Positions 51,201-59,741 of a stretch of DNA of 64,000 nt are shown piece after piece. The notes beneath the pieces are model-generated. The model worked only from the letters and a program-made list of their open reading frames with translations. It was not told where the DNA came from and made no database searches. Numbering within the stretch: position 1 is the first letter of the stretch; the number at the start of each line of letters is the position of its first letter. Source of the DNA: UBA2357 sp046295975 (lineage in GTDB: Bacteria; Pseudomonadota; Gammaproteobacteria; Burkholderiales; Rhodocyclaceae). The stretch covers positions 85,987-149,986 of the forward strand of contig JBKBMG010000004.1 of the NCBI GenBank assembly GCA_046295975.1, in the 5' to 3' direction. The position numbers and the translations under genes are program-made.

Positions 51201-52932
51201 GGGAGGCGTGGTGAAACACCCGGCCTTTGCCCTTGCGTCGAGCGTCGTTGTCCCAACCGGTCATCACGCCGCGGATCAGAGGAAAGTCCGGCGACGCATC
51301 GGCGGTGTATTTCTCCAGCGCCGACATCAGCACGGTTTCTCGATAGTCCAGGATCTCACCGGAAAACCGGGCGTCAAGCATGGCCAGCTGTCGATTGATG
51401 GGGGGGAGTTGGCGTAGCTGATGCGGCGGAAATTCCACGCCTGCGTCGAATCCGAAAGGTCGCGGATCGCTGATGTCGAAAGACAGTACGGCGGCGACGT
51501 AGATATCGCCCACGCCGTTGTCCCTGCACCATTTGCGCCATCGCGCCACCGTCTCACGAGGCTTGTCCAGCAGCGAGGCGCGATAGACCAGCAGCAGGGG
51601 TTTGCCGTCCACCCGGATATAGCGGGGATCCTTCAGGTAGGCGGCAATGTGCGCGATGAAATGGAGGTCGTCACGCGCGGAATGGGATTGCTCGATCAGC
51701 ACCTCCTGTTCCTGCCCATCCCAGCGCCGCGTCCAGTTTTCGTTCGCCCAGCACAGGCAGAAGGGGAAGTCGAGTTCCTTGTCTGCAAGAAATGCCTGCA
51801 ACGGTTGTTCGAGCAGGGTCTTGCCGTTGAACCAGTAGAAGTAAAAGCAGAACCCCTGGATGCCAAATCGGCGCGCCATGGCGATCTGCCGGCGCAGGGT
51901 GTTGGGGGCACTTAGATCGTAAAAGCCCTGACCCTCCGGTAGCCGGGGCTGATGATGTCCGATGAAGCGGGGTACGGCCTGGGTGACGTTAGCCCATTCA
52001 GTGAAACCTGCTCCCCACCAACGATCGTTTTCGGGGATGGAATGGAACTGTGGGAGATAGTAGGCAACGTACTTCAGCCCCGTCACCGTGTTGACGCGGG
52101 AACGGCTGGTGGGCGCGTAATACTCGGGGTGTCGGGGGCGAGGACGGCCGGACATCGATCGTGCCGAGAGATACGCCAGGTAAGACTCCCCTGGTGCCTG
52201 CAACGGTGTCGGTACGAGTTCCCGGGCGGAGAATCCCAGAGCACGGGTCAGTGCATGAAAGCCGAGATCGAGCGCGGCCGAATAGCCGTTGTCGGGGTGT
52301 TCGTTCGTTGCGCGTACATGCGCGAGCAGTGCGCTGACCAGTGACGCGCGCATGAAGAACAGCGGTACGGGGAAGTACAGACTCTCCCTGAAGTGTTCCA
52401 GCTTGATGCCGATTTTTCCGGCGATCCTCGGGATAAGGTCACTTTCTTTTCGTTCGCTCAGCGGGATTCGCGATACGCCAAGCGGGAGAGCGACGCCAAG
52501 GTCGGGTGTGTCCGCGAACGCTGCGTAGGCGGCTTCGATCATCGCTGGGACAAACATCTCGTCGAGTTGCCGCTTGATCTGGTAGGCGTCGGCTGCCGAT
52601 GGACTACGACGAGGCGTCAACACAAACGCGATGAGGTGGTGGCCCGGGCGCATCGCATCGTGTCGCAGTTGATGCAGCGACATAAGTGCCTTTGCGAAGC
52701 CGACGCCGTCTGATGCGGCAGTACGCTCGACCGAATCGATCGGATTAGATGAGTGTCCCGGGGCAATGCCCGCCAGCGGAACGATTTCAATCGACAGCGC
52801 GAGGGCACGAAGCGAACTGGCGTGATGCTTCAGTGCGCTCTCGTCGTGGTCATGGCAGTAGATGATCAATTTGCGGGAAGCATCTTCTCGCGCGGTCAGG
52901 TTACTGCCAGGGACACTTGCGGAATTCGTCAT
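48271..52932 (-). CDS. Giant multidomain glycosyltransferase (RgpF-like/WbsX/GT2/GT2/GT4)
   Basis: A 1553-aa protein. Approximate layout: residues 1-285, a region resembling RgpF-type glycan proteins; 288-630, a WbsX domain (YVAYYLPQFHSIPENDRWWG, CLCWANENWTRRWDG, FINAWNEWAEGAHLEPD); about 690-900, a degenerate GT-A-like region; about 930-1190, a canonical GT2 domain (SIIVPTHNQPQVLQRCIDSI, LLLFLNDDTAALHPEWLD, VSGACMLVRRSDF); about 1230-1553, a GT4-type region ending with NLRLLEYGILGIPVVASDS. It would add several sugars in series. It is the gene nearest the flagellins on the same strand, which suggests flagellin glycan assembly; O-antigen synthesis is the alternative. No membrane segments are evident. 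Confidence 0.85.
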   Translation of the reverse strand: MTNSASVPGSNLTAREDASRKLIIYCHDHDESALKHHASSLRALALSIEIVPLAGIAPGHSSNPIDSVERTAASDGVGFAKALMSLHQLRHDAMRPGHHLIAFVLTPRRSPSAADAYQIKRQLDEMFVPAMIEAAYAAFADTPDLGVALPLGVSRIPLSERKESDLIPRIAGKIGIKLEHFRESLYFPVPLFFMRASLVSALLAHVRATNEHPDNGYSAALDLGFHALTRALGFSARELVPTPLQAPGESYLAYLSARSMSGRPRPRHPEYYAPTSRSRVNTVTGLKYVAYYLPQFHSIPENDRWWGAGFTEWANVTQAVPRFIGHHQPRLPEGQGFYDLSAPNTLRRQIAMARRFGIQGFCFYFYWFNGKTLLEQPLQAFLADKELDFPFCLCWANENWTRRWDGQEQEVLIEQSHSARDDLHFIAHIAAYLKDPRYIRVDGKPLLLVYRASLLDKPRETVARWRKWCRDNGVGDIYVAAVLSFDISDPRPFGFDAGVEFPPHQLRQLPPINRQLAMLDARFSGEILDYRETVLMSALEKYTADASPDFPLIRGVMTGWDNDARRKGKGRVFHHASPSAYANWLRLASSATLRHNPPDLQFVFINAWNEWAEGAHLEPDRYFGHAYLAATADTLRLFSGEGNIPISPAGTSSAALHYLPPGVRPKWDAPALALARKYLDASRGPRFTVVLIVEQAISPALLDTLTALAEQSYRRFSLHVITTDAAPVAKWFDHNDIQTSQQYSVDPYAALNALAADIGETWLVLLRPGDRLLPHALLSVAARIAGSDNGRALVADELQHPGQTERSELVLCPPINSRELRHRRMACGLLATRADALVSQGGLDPAMFGAMESDYLLRLVERAGEHALLHHPEVVIWRNTDTHPDLRLDAEQALPALTQAVLKHLQRCATDADVVPADAAGSLHVVQRRSSSPLVSIIVPTHNQPQVLQRCIDSIFANTAYPSFEVIVVDHDNDDDTACAFLSGLSAIDPRRIRVTRIEAPFNYAQLNNAGAQVARGELLLFLNDDTAALHPEWLDALVDETCDPGVAVVGARLVFPDGRLQHAGIALGMSGMADFPFQGHALDAPGPGGCLSYVRQVSAVSGACMLVRRSDFEQVSGMDEALAVGFADVDLCLRLASLGKRTLWTPRATLMHEAGLSLRQAAQDGARASTLQAGFEGARQTLLTRWHKSLANDPHVNPNRSLVSRQLDAQADPVLARDVVHWQAVPNVLALPADDSGSGEYRVAMPARIAHEAGVIRARQAGGYPLPILIEKLGIDTLHTQRQVDDAQLETLAQIRAVLDLRIVMDFDDLLTAVPKNSFHSRDVWPDIERRMRAACSLSDTITASTEPLADELRKYHGDVRCIPNTVDLAVWQAALAEAAPRQRRDARLRVGWAGGISHAPDLKIIEDVVRTLADEVDWVFLGMTLDTLRPYLTEFHRGVPMRDYPLKLAELDLDLAIAPLEQNRFNECKSNLRLLEYGILGIPVVASDSLAYRCGLPVTRVRNHATEWIRAIRERIGEPDAMKRDGAALRAAVVADWHSGTTIERWRSAWG

Positions 52933-53035
52933 TTTCTCGCCATAAAGGGGTATGACCGGATCGTGGTCCGAGCTGGCATCGCCGGCGCCTGGTCGCAGGC
53001 CGTCGCTCCTCGAAGGAACCTGCGGAGCACGTTCT

Positions 53036-54502
53036 TCAGGCCGCCTGATCGCGCTTGCGCAGTACGATCAGGGCCTGAGGGAGATAAGCCCTGTCATCGA
53101 TGAATTCGATCAGTTCGAACGCATCGCACCAGTGCCGCTCGACGAAGCCGCGCGGAATAAGGGCCTCGCCGTAGAACTCCGAGGGCCGTGCATCGCCTCC
53201 ACCCGTCGCGGAGTAAAGGAATTCGCCTCGGTCGTATGCCGCTTCGCACGCCGCTCGGTCGATGAAGGAACTCGCGAGCTTCCTGTGCCAGAAATGGTCG
53301 AAACGCTGTTCCTTGCGGATCCGCTCGCAGACTTGCAACAGGCTTCGTCCCTGGGTGGTGATCGCAACCATTCCGCCAGGCCTGAGAATACGCTCAAACT
53401 CGCGGATCCAGGCGTTCGCAGCATGTTCGGCCAGATGGGAGAAGACCGAATACGCGATGATCAGGTCGAAGAAACCGGATTCAATGGTAGTCGGCGGTAG
53501 TGCCGGCACGGTATCGAACTGGGCGTACGGAAAGATCTCGCGACAAACCTTGACGCAGCTGGGGTCGACATCGACGCCAAAAACGTTCTCCGGGCGGAAG
53601 TCCTTCATGAAGATGCGCGCGTATCGGCCCCAGCCCGTGCCGAAATCCAGCAGCTTTCCTTCGCCATCCCACGCCTGAAGATTGCGACCGCATACGATGT
53701 CGCGCACTGCCGCATAGAAGTTGAAGCCTTCTCTGAGCGCTGCCTCGTTGCTCGATCCAATCATGCCAACCTGCAGTTGCTCGGATGGAAATCCAGCCAT
53801 GGGAAAACCTTGATAGCTGGGAACATCCACGCTGCCGACAAGTGCGGAAAGCCAGGCTCTATCATCCAGTTGGTTTATCGTCGTCCAGGCGTCCGTGTCA
53901 CGGGAGCTCCATCGCGCCACGCGCGGCAGATTCAATTCGGACCGGAGACTGTCGATGATCGCCAGAAGTCGCCGGTTCTCCGCAACCAGCTTGGCGTTTT
54001 CCTTCTCGCACGCATCCAGCCTTGAGATCTGATCCAGGTGCTCTTGGGTGGGCGCACGAAGGTCCGCAATCAGGCGCGCCCAGGCGACCGGTGAAACGTT
54101 TGGTGCCGCGCTGATGATCTCACGGACCTGTGCGAGGACGTCGGCATCCGCCGGATCTGCGCGGATAAGGGGACTCAGCGTCGCAAGCGCCGCCGCCGTA
54201 TCACCAGCGGCAGCGATCAAGCTGGCGAGTTGTCTCGCCACGTGGTTGGGGGCGCCCGGTTTTGAGTTCGCGGCGCTGAGCAGATCGCACGCCGTCTCGA
54301 GGTCGCCCTGGGTGAGTGCGATCCCCGCCAGCCCATGGTATGCCTGCCAGAGTTGCGTGTCTTGATCGACCAGATCGCGCAGAATCTCGAACGCCTCTAC
54401 GGTATTGTCCCGTGCCAACGCGGCATGAGCTTGCGCGATTCGCTCGAGGTGCTCGCGGTCAGTTTGGAAAGGGCTGCCGCCTCGATCGATGGCTTCGCTC
54501 AT
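53036..54502 (-). CDS. TPR-methyltransferase fusion protein
   Basis: A 488-aa protein. Residues about 15-150 are helical TPR-like repeats (AHAALARDNTVEAFEILRDLVDQD). Next comes a short coiled-coil stretch (about 158-195, rich in Glu/Lys/Leu), then a class I SAM-dependent methyltransferase domain (about 285-420; GKLLDFGTGWGRYARIF, NVFGVDVDPSCVKVC, FDLIIAYSVFSHL). The TPR part ends in a segment closely like one in the 1101-aa neighbour. Targets are probably glycans or sugar nucleotides of this locus; TPR parts may hold the complex together. It starts 19 bp after the upstream gene's stop. Confidence 0.82.
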   Translation of the reverse strand: MSEAIDRGGSPFQTDREHLERIAQAHAALARDNTVEAFEILRDLVDQDTQLWQAYHGLAGIALTQGDLETACDLLSAANSKPGAPNHVARQLASLIAAAGDTAAALATLSPLIRADPADADVLAQVREIISAAPNVSPVAWARLIADLRAPTQEHLDQISRLDACEKENAKLVAENRRLLAIIDSLRSELNLPRVARWSSRDTDAWTTINQLDDRAWLSALVGSVDVPSYQGFPMAGFPSEQLQVGMIGSSNEAALREGFNFYAAVRDIVCGRNLQAWDGEGKLLDFGTGWGRYARIFMKDFRPENVFGVDVDPSCVKVCREIFPYAQFDTVPALPPTTIESGFFDLIIAYSVFSHLAEHAANAWIREFERILRPGGMVAITTQGRSLLQVCERIRKEQRFDHFWHRKLASSFIDRAACEAAYDRGEFLYSATGGGDARPSEFYGEALIPRGFVERHWCDAFELIEFIDDRAYLPQALIVLRKRDQAA

Positions 54503-54521
54503 TCACGTGTCTCCAGTCAGG

Positions 54522-57500
54522 TCAGCAGAGTAAGAAGCGTGTCGTGTACTCGTCATTGTCTCTAATATCAGGTTTTGCAACAACGTAAAGCACACTCTCG
54601 CTCTTCAGGCCGAGTGATTGGAAAGTGGCGCCTCCAAAATAGGTGATATCAAGCAAACGAATGTTGAATCCCGCTGCGAGTACACGCGATATGAAGGCCT
54701 CACGATTGTAAAGCCGCAGGTGATCATCTTGACCAAAGCGACGCCAGCGCTCGGACTCTCGCTGCTCAGTGACATCCTCGTCGATCTCGTCCAGCCCACA
54801 GATGATGGGGACCATCAACAATGACATGCTGCCTGGCTTGAGAATCCTGAAGAGCTCGGCAAGCGCTGTTGCGTCATCAATTACGTGCTCCAGAACATGA
54901 CTGCAAACAAAGAAATCGATGCTATCGCTCGCAAAAGGAAGCTTCATCAAGTCAACCTGGTGATCAACATCAGGCATGGCAATGTCGGCCGTCTGATAAT
55001 CTGAGAACCCGATGGTTCTCATCCATCGCGAGAAGCCCGGTTCCGGTGCAAAATGGATAACCTTGGAATCTCGTTTCAAATCGCCACTGCAGAGAGCCGA
55101 CGACACCCAGTAAGCGTATAAGCGCTCCCGGTCGGAGGCGCCGCATTGCGCGCAAAAGTAGGTTTCATGAGCGGTCATCTCTCCGCGCCCGAAGTATTTG
55201 AATCCATGCTCTTCGGCATGCTTTCGATAATGGTCCGGTAAGGGCCGGAACCCGCCATCCGCCGCTCCACAAACTGGGCAGAAGGTCCGAGATAGATGTC
55301 GTGCAACCACCCACCCCGGGGATGGTTGCAGTATTTTTTCTTCTTGGCGCTCGTTTGCCACTGCCACGTCGGTGGGAGCATCGACTTTCTGTCTGAAGGT
55401 GTTGGAGGTTGTAAGCGCAGCACTGGCGGTGGCACGCAGGGTTTGCATGGTCTCGTCGTGACGACTGAGTGTGGTGCGAAGTGTTGCGGCTTCGTGCCGC
55501 AGGTCGGCAACCAGGCGTGCCCAGGTGATTGCCGACAACTCAGGCATGGCACTGAGAATGTCGCGCACCAGAGTCAGTGCTTCAGTGTCATTCGGGTGCA
55601 GGCGCAGGAAAGGGCTGAGGGTGCTCAATGCGGTTTCAAAATTTCCAGTGCTGAACTGAAGCATTGCTGCACCCAGAACCGCGCGGGCTTCATTCGGTGC
55701 GCGCGTAGCCGCGGCCTGCATCAGATCCATCGCGGCCGGCTGGTCGTTATGCTCAAGTGCTGTTTCGGCGAGGTCGGCATAGACCTCCCAGAGCGGAGAC
55801 CCACTGGCTGCGAGCTCGATCAGAGCCTCGATACCGGCAACTTCATTGCCTGTCGCCCTCAGGTCTATCGCAGCTTTGTACCGCTGGCGGTCGGCGGGCG
55901 AAGCTGGATCTGGATGCCGGGACACTGACGGGGGGGGCGTAAGTGCTTCGTCTACGAGCCGAATCACGGTTTCGGCAAGTGGCTCGACCGCGACCGTGGC
56001 CCCTTTGGCGCGGGCAGCAAGCCTGCGGTTGAGCGGTAACGCAAGGTCTATTTTCCATGCACGCTCTCCAGGTTCGCGGTGAGGGACGGGAGGGTGTGGC
56101 TGTTGCGCAAATCCCAGGGAGCGTGAGCCACGTTCCAACTTGGACCAAGAGGCGGGGATGAGTTTGCGTATCTCGGGGCGCTGCTGTCCTTGATCGGCAT
56201 GGATACGGAAGCGGCTGAGCGGGCGGGCGATGTAGACGGCTTCTCCCTGGGAAAGCAGATTATGCCAAGCGGCGATATCGCAAACCACGCGGATGTCGTC
56301 GTGACCGTCGAAGGCAGCGTAATGCGGACGTATCCAGGCGAGATCGGCCTTGCGGAACAGCACAGTGGTCGGCTCGCCGATGAAATTTGCCTGGAGCGCG
56401 ATTACGGCTCCTGCGAGCGCCTCTCCACGGAACACGCAGTCATGCTCTGCAATTGCTTCGGTATGGTGGTCATCTGGCAGCGGCTGTCCTTGTCCGTCGA
56501 TACGTTGTCGTCGCGAAAACACCAGGGTGACGTCCGGATCGCGCCGGAAGGCGGCTACCATAGTCTCAACGCAGGACGGTTCGAGTACGTCGTCATCGCA
56601 AAGAAACTTGATGAACTCGCCGCGCGCCCGTTCCAGGCACTGAATGGTGTTGGCCAGACCACCAATATTGGCCGGATTCGAGATCCATTCGACACGACCG
56701 GCTGCGATATGCCGGTCTGCAATCTGCCTTAGCTCATCGTCGGCACTGTCGTCGCAGACCAGGATCTGTAGTCGGGGGTAGGTTTGCGCAAGAGCGCTTT
56801 CGAGGCATGTGGCAAAGTGCTCAGCTTTAAAGGCAGGAATTGCGATTGTCACCAGCGGCACTTCGCAATCCGTCAAGCTGCGGTCGGGGAGGCGCAGTGT
56901 CACAAAGTCGGCCTCATTGATGACATTGGTGAAGCCAGCATAGCGAGCGTCATCGATGAGTTCGGTGCGGGCGACGTCGTCTACCGCCTTGATGCGTAGC
57001 TTGCTGCCGTGCTGGAGAACGCGTCGGAGACTGCGTAAAAGGCGAAGCCGCTCACCCCTGTCTCTGTTCACGAGTGTGCCATCGTCCTCAACGACCCCCA
57101 GTGCCGACAGATGGTCGGGAAGCATGATCTGGCCATACTCTTGCGCCTTGGCGATCGGGTTTTCCGTACCCTGTCTGATTTCGATCGGGGAATTCGGGCG
57201 AGAAGCTGCACGGGAGAAGATGAAAGCCTGGTTCTCGAAAAGCTCGAGATCAGGGCCCTGTCCCCAGTTTCGGTTGAACACCAGTTCGAAGCCCAGCACC
57301 GCCATTGTTGCGATCAGATCATCGTTGGTAATACCCCATTGGCAGATGTGATGTACGTCGCGCGACGTGCGCTCACACGCAGGATGTTGCTGGTCGAGCA
57401 ATCTGATCGTGTGATCTCCGGAGTACTGCGGGTTGAAGATCAGGATGTGCGAGGCACGTGAAGCGTACATGCTCAGGACTTCGTTCCAGTTTGGTCGGAC

Positions 57501-57827
57501 TTGGTGGAGCAGGATGTCAAACAGGAAGACGACATTGAAGGGGGGCAGGCCAACGATGACTTCGGCGTCACGGAAATTGGCATCAACATAGGTCAGGCGC
57601 GGTTCAGCAGCGAGTGCCTCAAGAAAGGTCGGTGTCGACCGGGTATCAACTGCGGTACCCGACATGCAACCCGGCTGGGTGAGCGCATGGAAGGCGCAGC
57701 CGCCGTCCATGTCCCCGACGCCTTCGATGTCGATGAAGCGCCACGGTCCGGTGACGTGGCTCGCAAACTGTTCGATCAAGTCAAGTTTGCCGGGGTGAGG
57801 CGGATTGATGAGTTCAGTATCGATCAT
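54522..57827 (-). CDS. Four-part methyltransferase-like/GT2/TPR/methyltransferase protein
   Basis: A 1101-aa protein. Residues 1-205: a methyltransferase-like fold lacking a clear glycine-rich SAM motif. About 320-560: a GT2 domain (LVTIAIPAFKAEHFATCLESALAQTYPRLQILVCDDSADD, FIKFLCDDDVLEPSC). About 645-790: TPR-like repeats. About 850-1090: a second methyltransferase with a zinc-ribbon-like start (CPVCGAADGG ... CAQCGASDRER) and FFVCSHVLEHVIDD. The TPR end resembles the same place in the 488-aa neighbour. Coding sequence is visibly less GC-rich than the flagellar genes. It overlaps the WbqC gene end by 14 bp. Role in glycan building is inferred. Confidence 0.82.
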   Translation of the reverse strand: MIDTELINPPHPGKLDLIEQFASHVTGPWRFIDIEGVGDMDGGCAFHALTQPGCMSGTAVDTRSTPTFLEALAAEPRLTYVDANFRDAEVIVGLPPFNVVFLFDILLHQVRPNWNEVLSMYASRASHILIFNPQYSGDHTIRLLDQQHPACERTSRDVHHICQWGITNDDLIATMAVLGFELVFNRNWGQGPDLELFENQAFIFSRAASRPNSPIEIRQGTENPIAKAQEYGQIMLPDHLSALGVVEDDGTLVNRDRGERLRLLRSLRRVLQHGSKLRIKAVDDVARTELIDDARYAGFTNVINEADFVTLRLPDRSLTDCEVPLVTIAIPAFKAEHFATCLESALAQTYPRLQILVCDDSADDELRQIADRHIAAGRVEWISNPANIGGLANTIQCLERARGEFIKFLCDDDVLEPSCVETMVAAFRRDPDVTLVFSRRQRIDGQGQPLPDDHHTEAIAEHDCVFRGEALAGAVIALQANFIGEPTTVLFRKADLAWIRPHYAAFDGHDDIRVVCDIAAWHNLLSQGEAVYIARPLSRFRIHADQGQQRPEIRKLIPASWSKLERGSRSLGFAQQPHPPVPHREPGERAWKIDLALPLNRRLAARAKGATVAVEPLAETVIRLVDEALTPPPSVSRHPDPASPADRQRYKAAIDLRATGNEVAGIEALIELAASGSPLWEVYADLAETALEHNDQPAAMDLMQAAATRAPNEARAVLGAAMLQFSTGNFETALSTLSPFLRLHPNDTEALTLVRDILSAMPELSAITWARLVADLRHEAATLRTTLSRHDETMQTLRATASAALTTSNTFRQKVDAPTDVAVANERQEEKILQPSPGWVVARHLSRTFCPVCGAADGGFRPLPDHYRKHAEEHGFKYFGRGEMTAHETYFCAQCGASDRERLYAYWVSSALCSGDLKRDSKVIHFAPEPGFSRWMRTIGFSDYQTADIAMPDVDHQVDLMKLPFASDSIDFFVCSHVLEHVIDDATALAELFRILKPGSMSLLMVPIICGLDEIDEDVTEQRESERWRRFGQDDHLRLYNREAFISRVLAAGFNIRLLDITYFGGATFQSLGLKSESVLYVVAKPDIRDNDEYTTRFLLC

Positions 57828-58545
57828 GGCGGGAGGCTTCAGATCTCAGATTGCGCAAGTAGGCTCCGATGTCGTCCGCGCTACACCACATCAGCACGTC
57901 CAGAATCGAGAGGTTGGGTTCGAAGACATAGGGCCCACAGTCGTAGCGGAGGTCATTCATCGCAGTGAAATCGAGTTTGATACCAGCTGCGGTCCACTCG
58001 TCGAGGTGAAAAATGTGCTGCCCACCAGGTGGGTTGAGGTAAGCGTCCGCGCCTAGATGCGCGGCGATGCGTAGTGCCCATTGGCCGGCATGCTCTACTT
58101 CGTCGAAGGCGAAATCGAACTGCGACCATCGCTCAGGTGCGAAGGAAATGCCAACCCGTTCCGCGACTGCGGCCAAACTTGCCAGGTTGAGTCCTACCAG
58201 CGTATCGGTGTCCGGGCGCGAGAAGACATCACGTACAAGATCCGTCACGTTTCGGAAATGCGGCGCATGACGGCGGTAGTGCTGGAGTTGCCCAAGCAGC
58301 TTGTGTTCGGCGTCGTTGCGCGCGGCAAGGCGTATCGCAGACAGCGCTGTTCCATGGGGCATTCTTTGCACGGGGATGCAGAAATACTGCCAGCCGTCTG
58401 TTGGGTGCAGGATGCGGTTGCGGTTCATCCAGCTCCGTCGGTTGTATTGCACGGTATCAAATGCGACCCAGCGGTCAACCTTGGCCATCAGCTCGTAATA
58501 GCCGATGTAGGGAAAGACGTAGGGCTGCATCACCCCCAGTCTCAC
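57814..58545 (-). CDS. WbqC-like family protein
   Basis: A 243-aa WbqC-family protein. The typical start LGVMQPYVFPYIGYYELM is followed by WVAFDTVQYNRRSWMNRNRI and, later, YLNPPGGQHIFHLDEWTAAGIKLDF. The GTG at 58,545 is chosen: GGAGG lies 7 nt upstream and it overlaps the aminotransferase stop (GTGA); the longer frame lies inside that gene. WbqC proteins occur in O-antigen and flagellar glycan loci; their chemistry is not settled. Coupling to the DegT gene suggests action on the same amino sugar. Confidence 0.9.
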   Translation of the reverse strand: MRLGVMQPYVFPYIGYYELMAKVDRWVAFDTVQYNRRSWMNRNRILHPTDGWQYFCIPVQRMPHGTALSAIRLAARNDAEHKLLGQLQHYRRHAPHFRNVTDLVRDVFSRPDTDTLVGLNLASLAAVAERVGISFAPERWSQFDFAFDEVEHAGQWALRIAAHLGADAYLNPPGGQHIFHLDEWTAAGIKLDFTAMNDLRYDCGPYVFEPNLSILDVLMWCSADDIGAYLRNLRSEASRHDRY

Positions 58546-59741
58546 CGCGCGGCCTCCATGGCGCTCGACACCGCGTCGGCGTGGGTGTGCGCAAGTCGGA
58601 TCAGATCGCAGATCCGCTCCACGTCCGCAGTGTCCACGCGCTGTCCCACCGGAAGCTGCAGCAGCCTGTTGCACAGGGCGTCGGTGTGCGGCAGGCCACC
58701 GGGCGGGAGTACCCCGTCGCGGTAGGGCGGCAGGCGATGGATGCCGGGGTGGAAGTAGCGTCGGGCGAGCACGTTTTCGGCCCTGAGGACGGCCTGGAGG
58801 GCGTCCCGGTCCAGCCCGAAGGCCGCCGCGTCGATCTCGCAGACCGCGTACTGGCCATTGCTCCGAACTGCCCGTTGCGGGGTGCGCAGGTGCAGGCCGG
58901 GCAGACCCTCAAGACCGGTGCGATAGGCAGCCAGCAGCTGGTGGTTGCGCTCGATGATTGCCGGAAGGCGTTCCAGTTCGAGCAGTGCGATGGCCGCCTG
59001 GGCCTCCGACATCCGCCCGTTCGCCGTCCGCGCGACCGGGACTGGGGGGCCGGCGCCGTAGCTGCTGCGGATGTTGCGCAGACGGGCGGCCAGGGTGTCG
59101 TCGGCGGTGCAAATGCAGCCGCCCTCGGTGGCGCCCAGCACCTTGGTCGCATGGAAGGAGAACACCTCCACCTCCCCGAGCGTTCCGGCCGGTCCTTCTT
59201 CACTGACACAGCCGAATGCGTGCGCGGAGTCCAGATAGAGCGGGATGCGGCGACGCCGCGCCAGGGCGCGCAGGCGTGGCACGTCGGCGAAATCACCCCA
59301 AAGGTTGACGGCGAGGATTGCCGAAACCTCCGGCTCCTCCAGCGCGGCCTCCACCGCCTCGGGGCAAAGGTGGTGGCTGGCCGGGTCCACATCGCAGAAG
59401 CGCGGCTCCAGCCCTGCCAAGCTCAGCGATTGCGCGGTGGCCACGAAGGAGAAGGCCGGCGTGAGCACCCGGCCGCGCAGCTGCAGGGCCTCGGCCGCCA
59501 TGATCAGGCCAATCGTCGCGTTGGTGACGGCGATGACGTGGGGTATGTCCAGTCGCGCCTGCAGGGTGGATTCCAGCGTCTGAACCAGGGGGCCCTGGTT
59601 TGTGTAGTACTGGCGCTCGAAGATACCCCGCATCGCCTCAACATAGGCGTCCCAGTCAGGAAAATTGAGCTGGCCGACCGGCAGAGGGTGCTCGAATGCC
59701 GGGGGCGCGCCGAGCAGGGCCAGGGGCGGGCGGGCGCTCAT
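58542..59741 (-). CDS. DegT/DnrJ/EryC1/StrS-family sugar aminotransferase (second)
   Basis: A 399-aa PLP-dependent aminotransferase fold. The PLP lysine is K200 in FSFHATKVLGATEGG and the PLP-ring aspartate is D171 in LYLDSAHAFG. The family forms amino groups on nucleotide-bound keto-sugars. It overlaps the preceding DegT gene by 4 bp (ATGA). Two different DegT enzymes side by side suggest a di-amino sugar or two alternative nucleotide sugars. No sugar dehydratase gene is seen in the window, so the keto-sugar must come from elsewhere. Confidence 0.9.
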   Translation of the reverse strand: MSARPPLALLGAPPAFEHPLPVGQLNFPDWDAYVEAMRGIFERQYYTNQGPLVQTLESTLQARLDIPHVIAVTNATIGLIMAAEALQLRGRVLTPAFSFVATAQSLSLAGLEPRFCDVDPASHHLCPEAVEAALEEPEVSAILAVNLWGDFADVPRLRALARRRRIPLYLDSAHAFGCVSEEGPAGTLGEVEVFSFHATKVLGATEGGCICTADDTLAARLRNIRSSYGAGPPVPVARTANGRMSEAQAAIALLELERLPAIIERNHQLLAAYRTGLEGLPGLHLRTPQRAVRSNGQYAVCEIDAAAFGLDRDALQAVLRAENVLARRYFHPGIHRLPPYRDGVLPPGGLPHTDALCNRLLQLPVGQRVDTADVERICDLIRLAHTHADAVSSAMEAAR

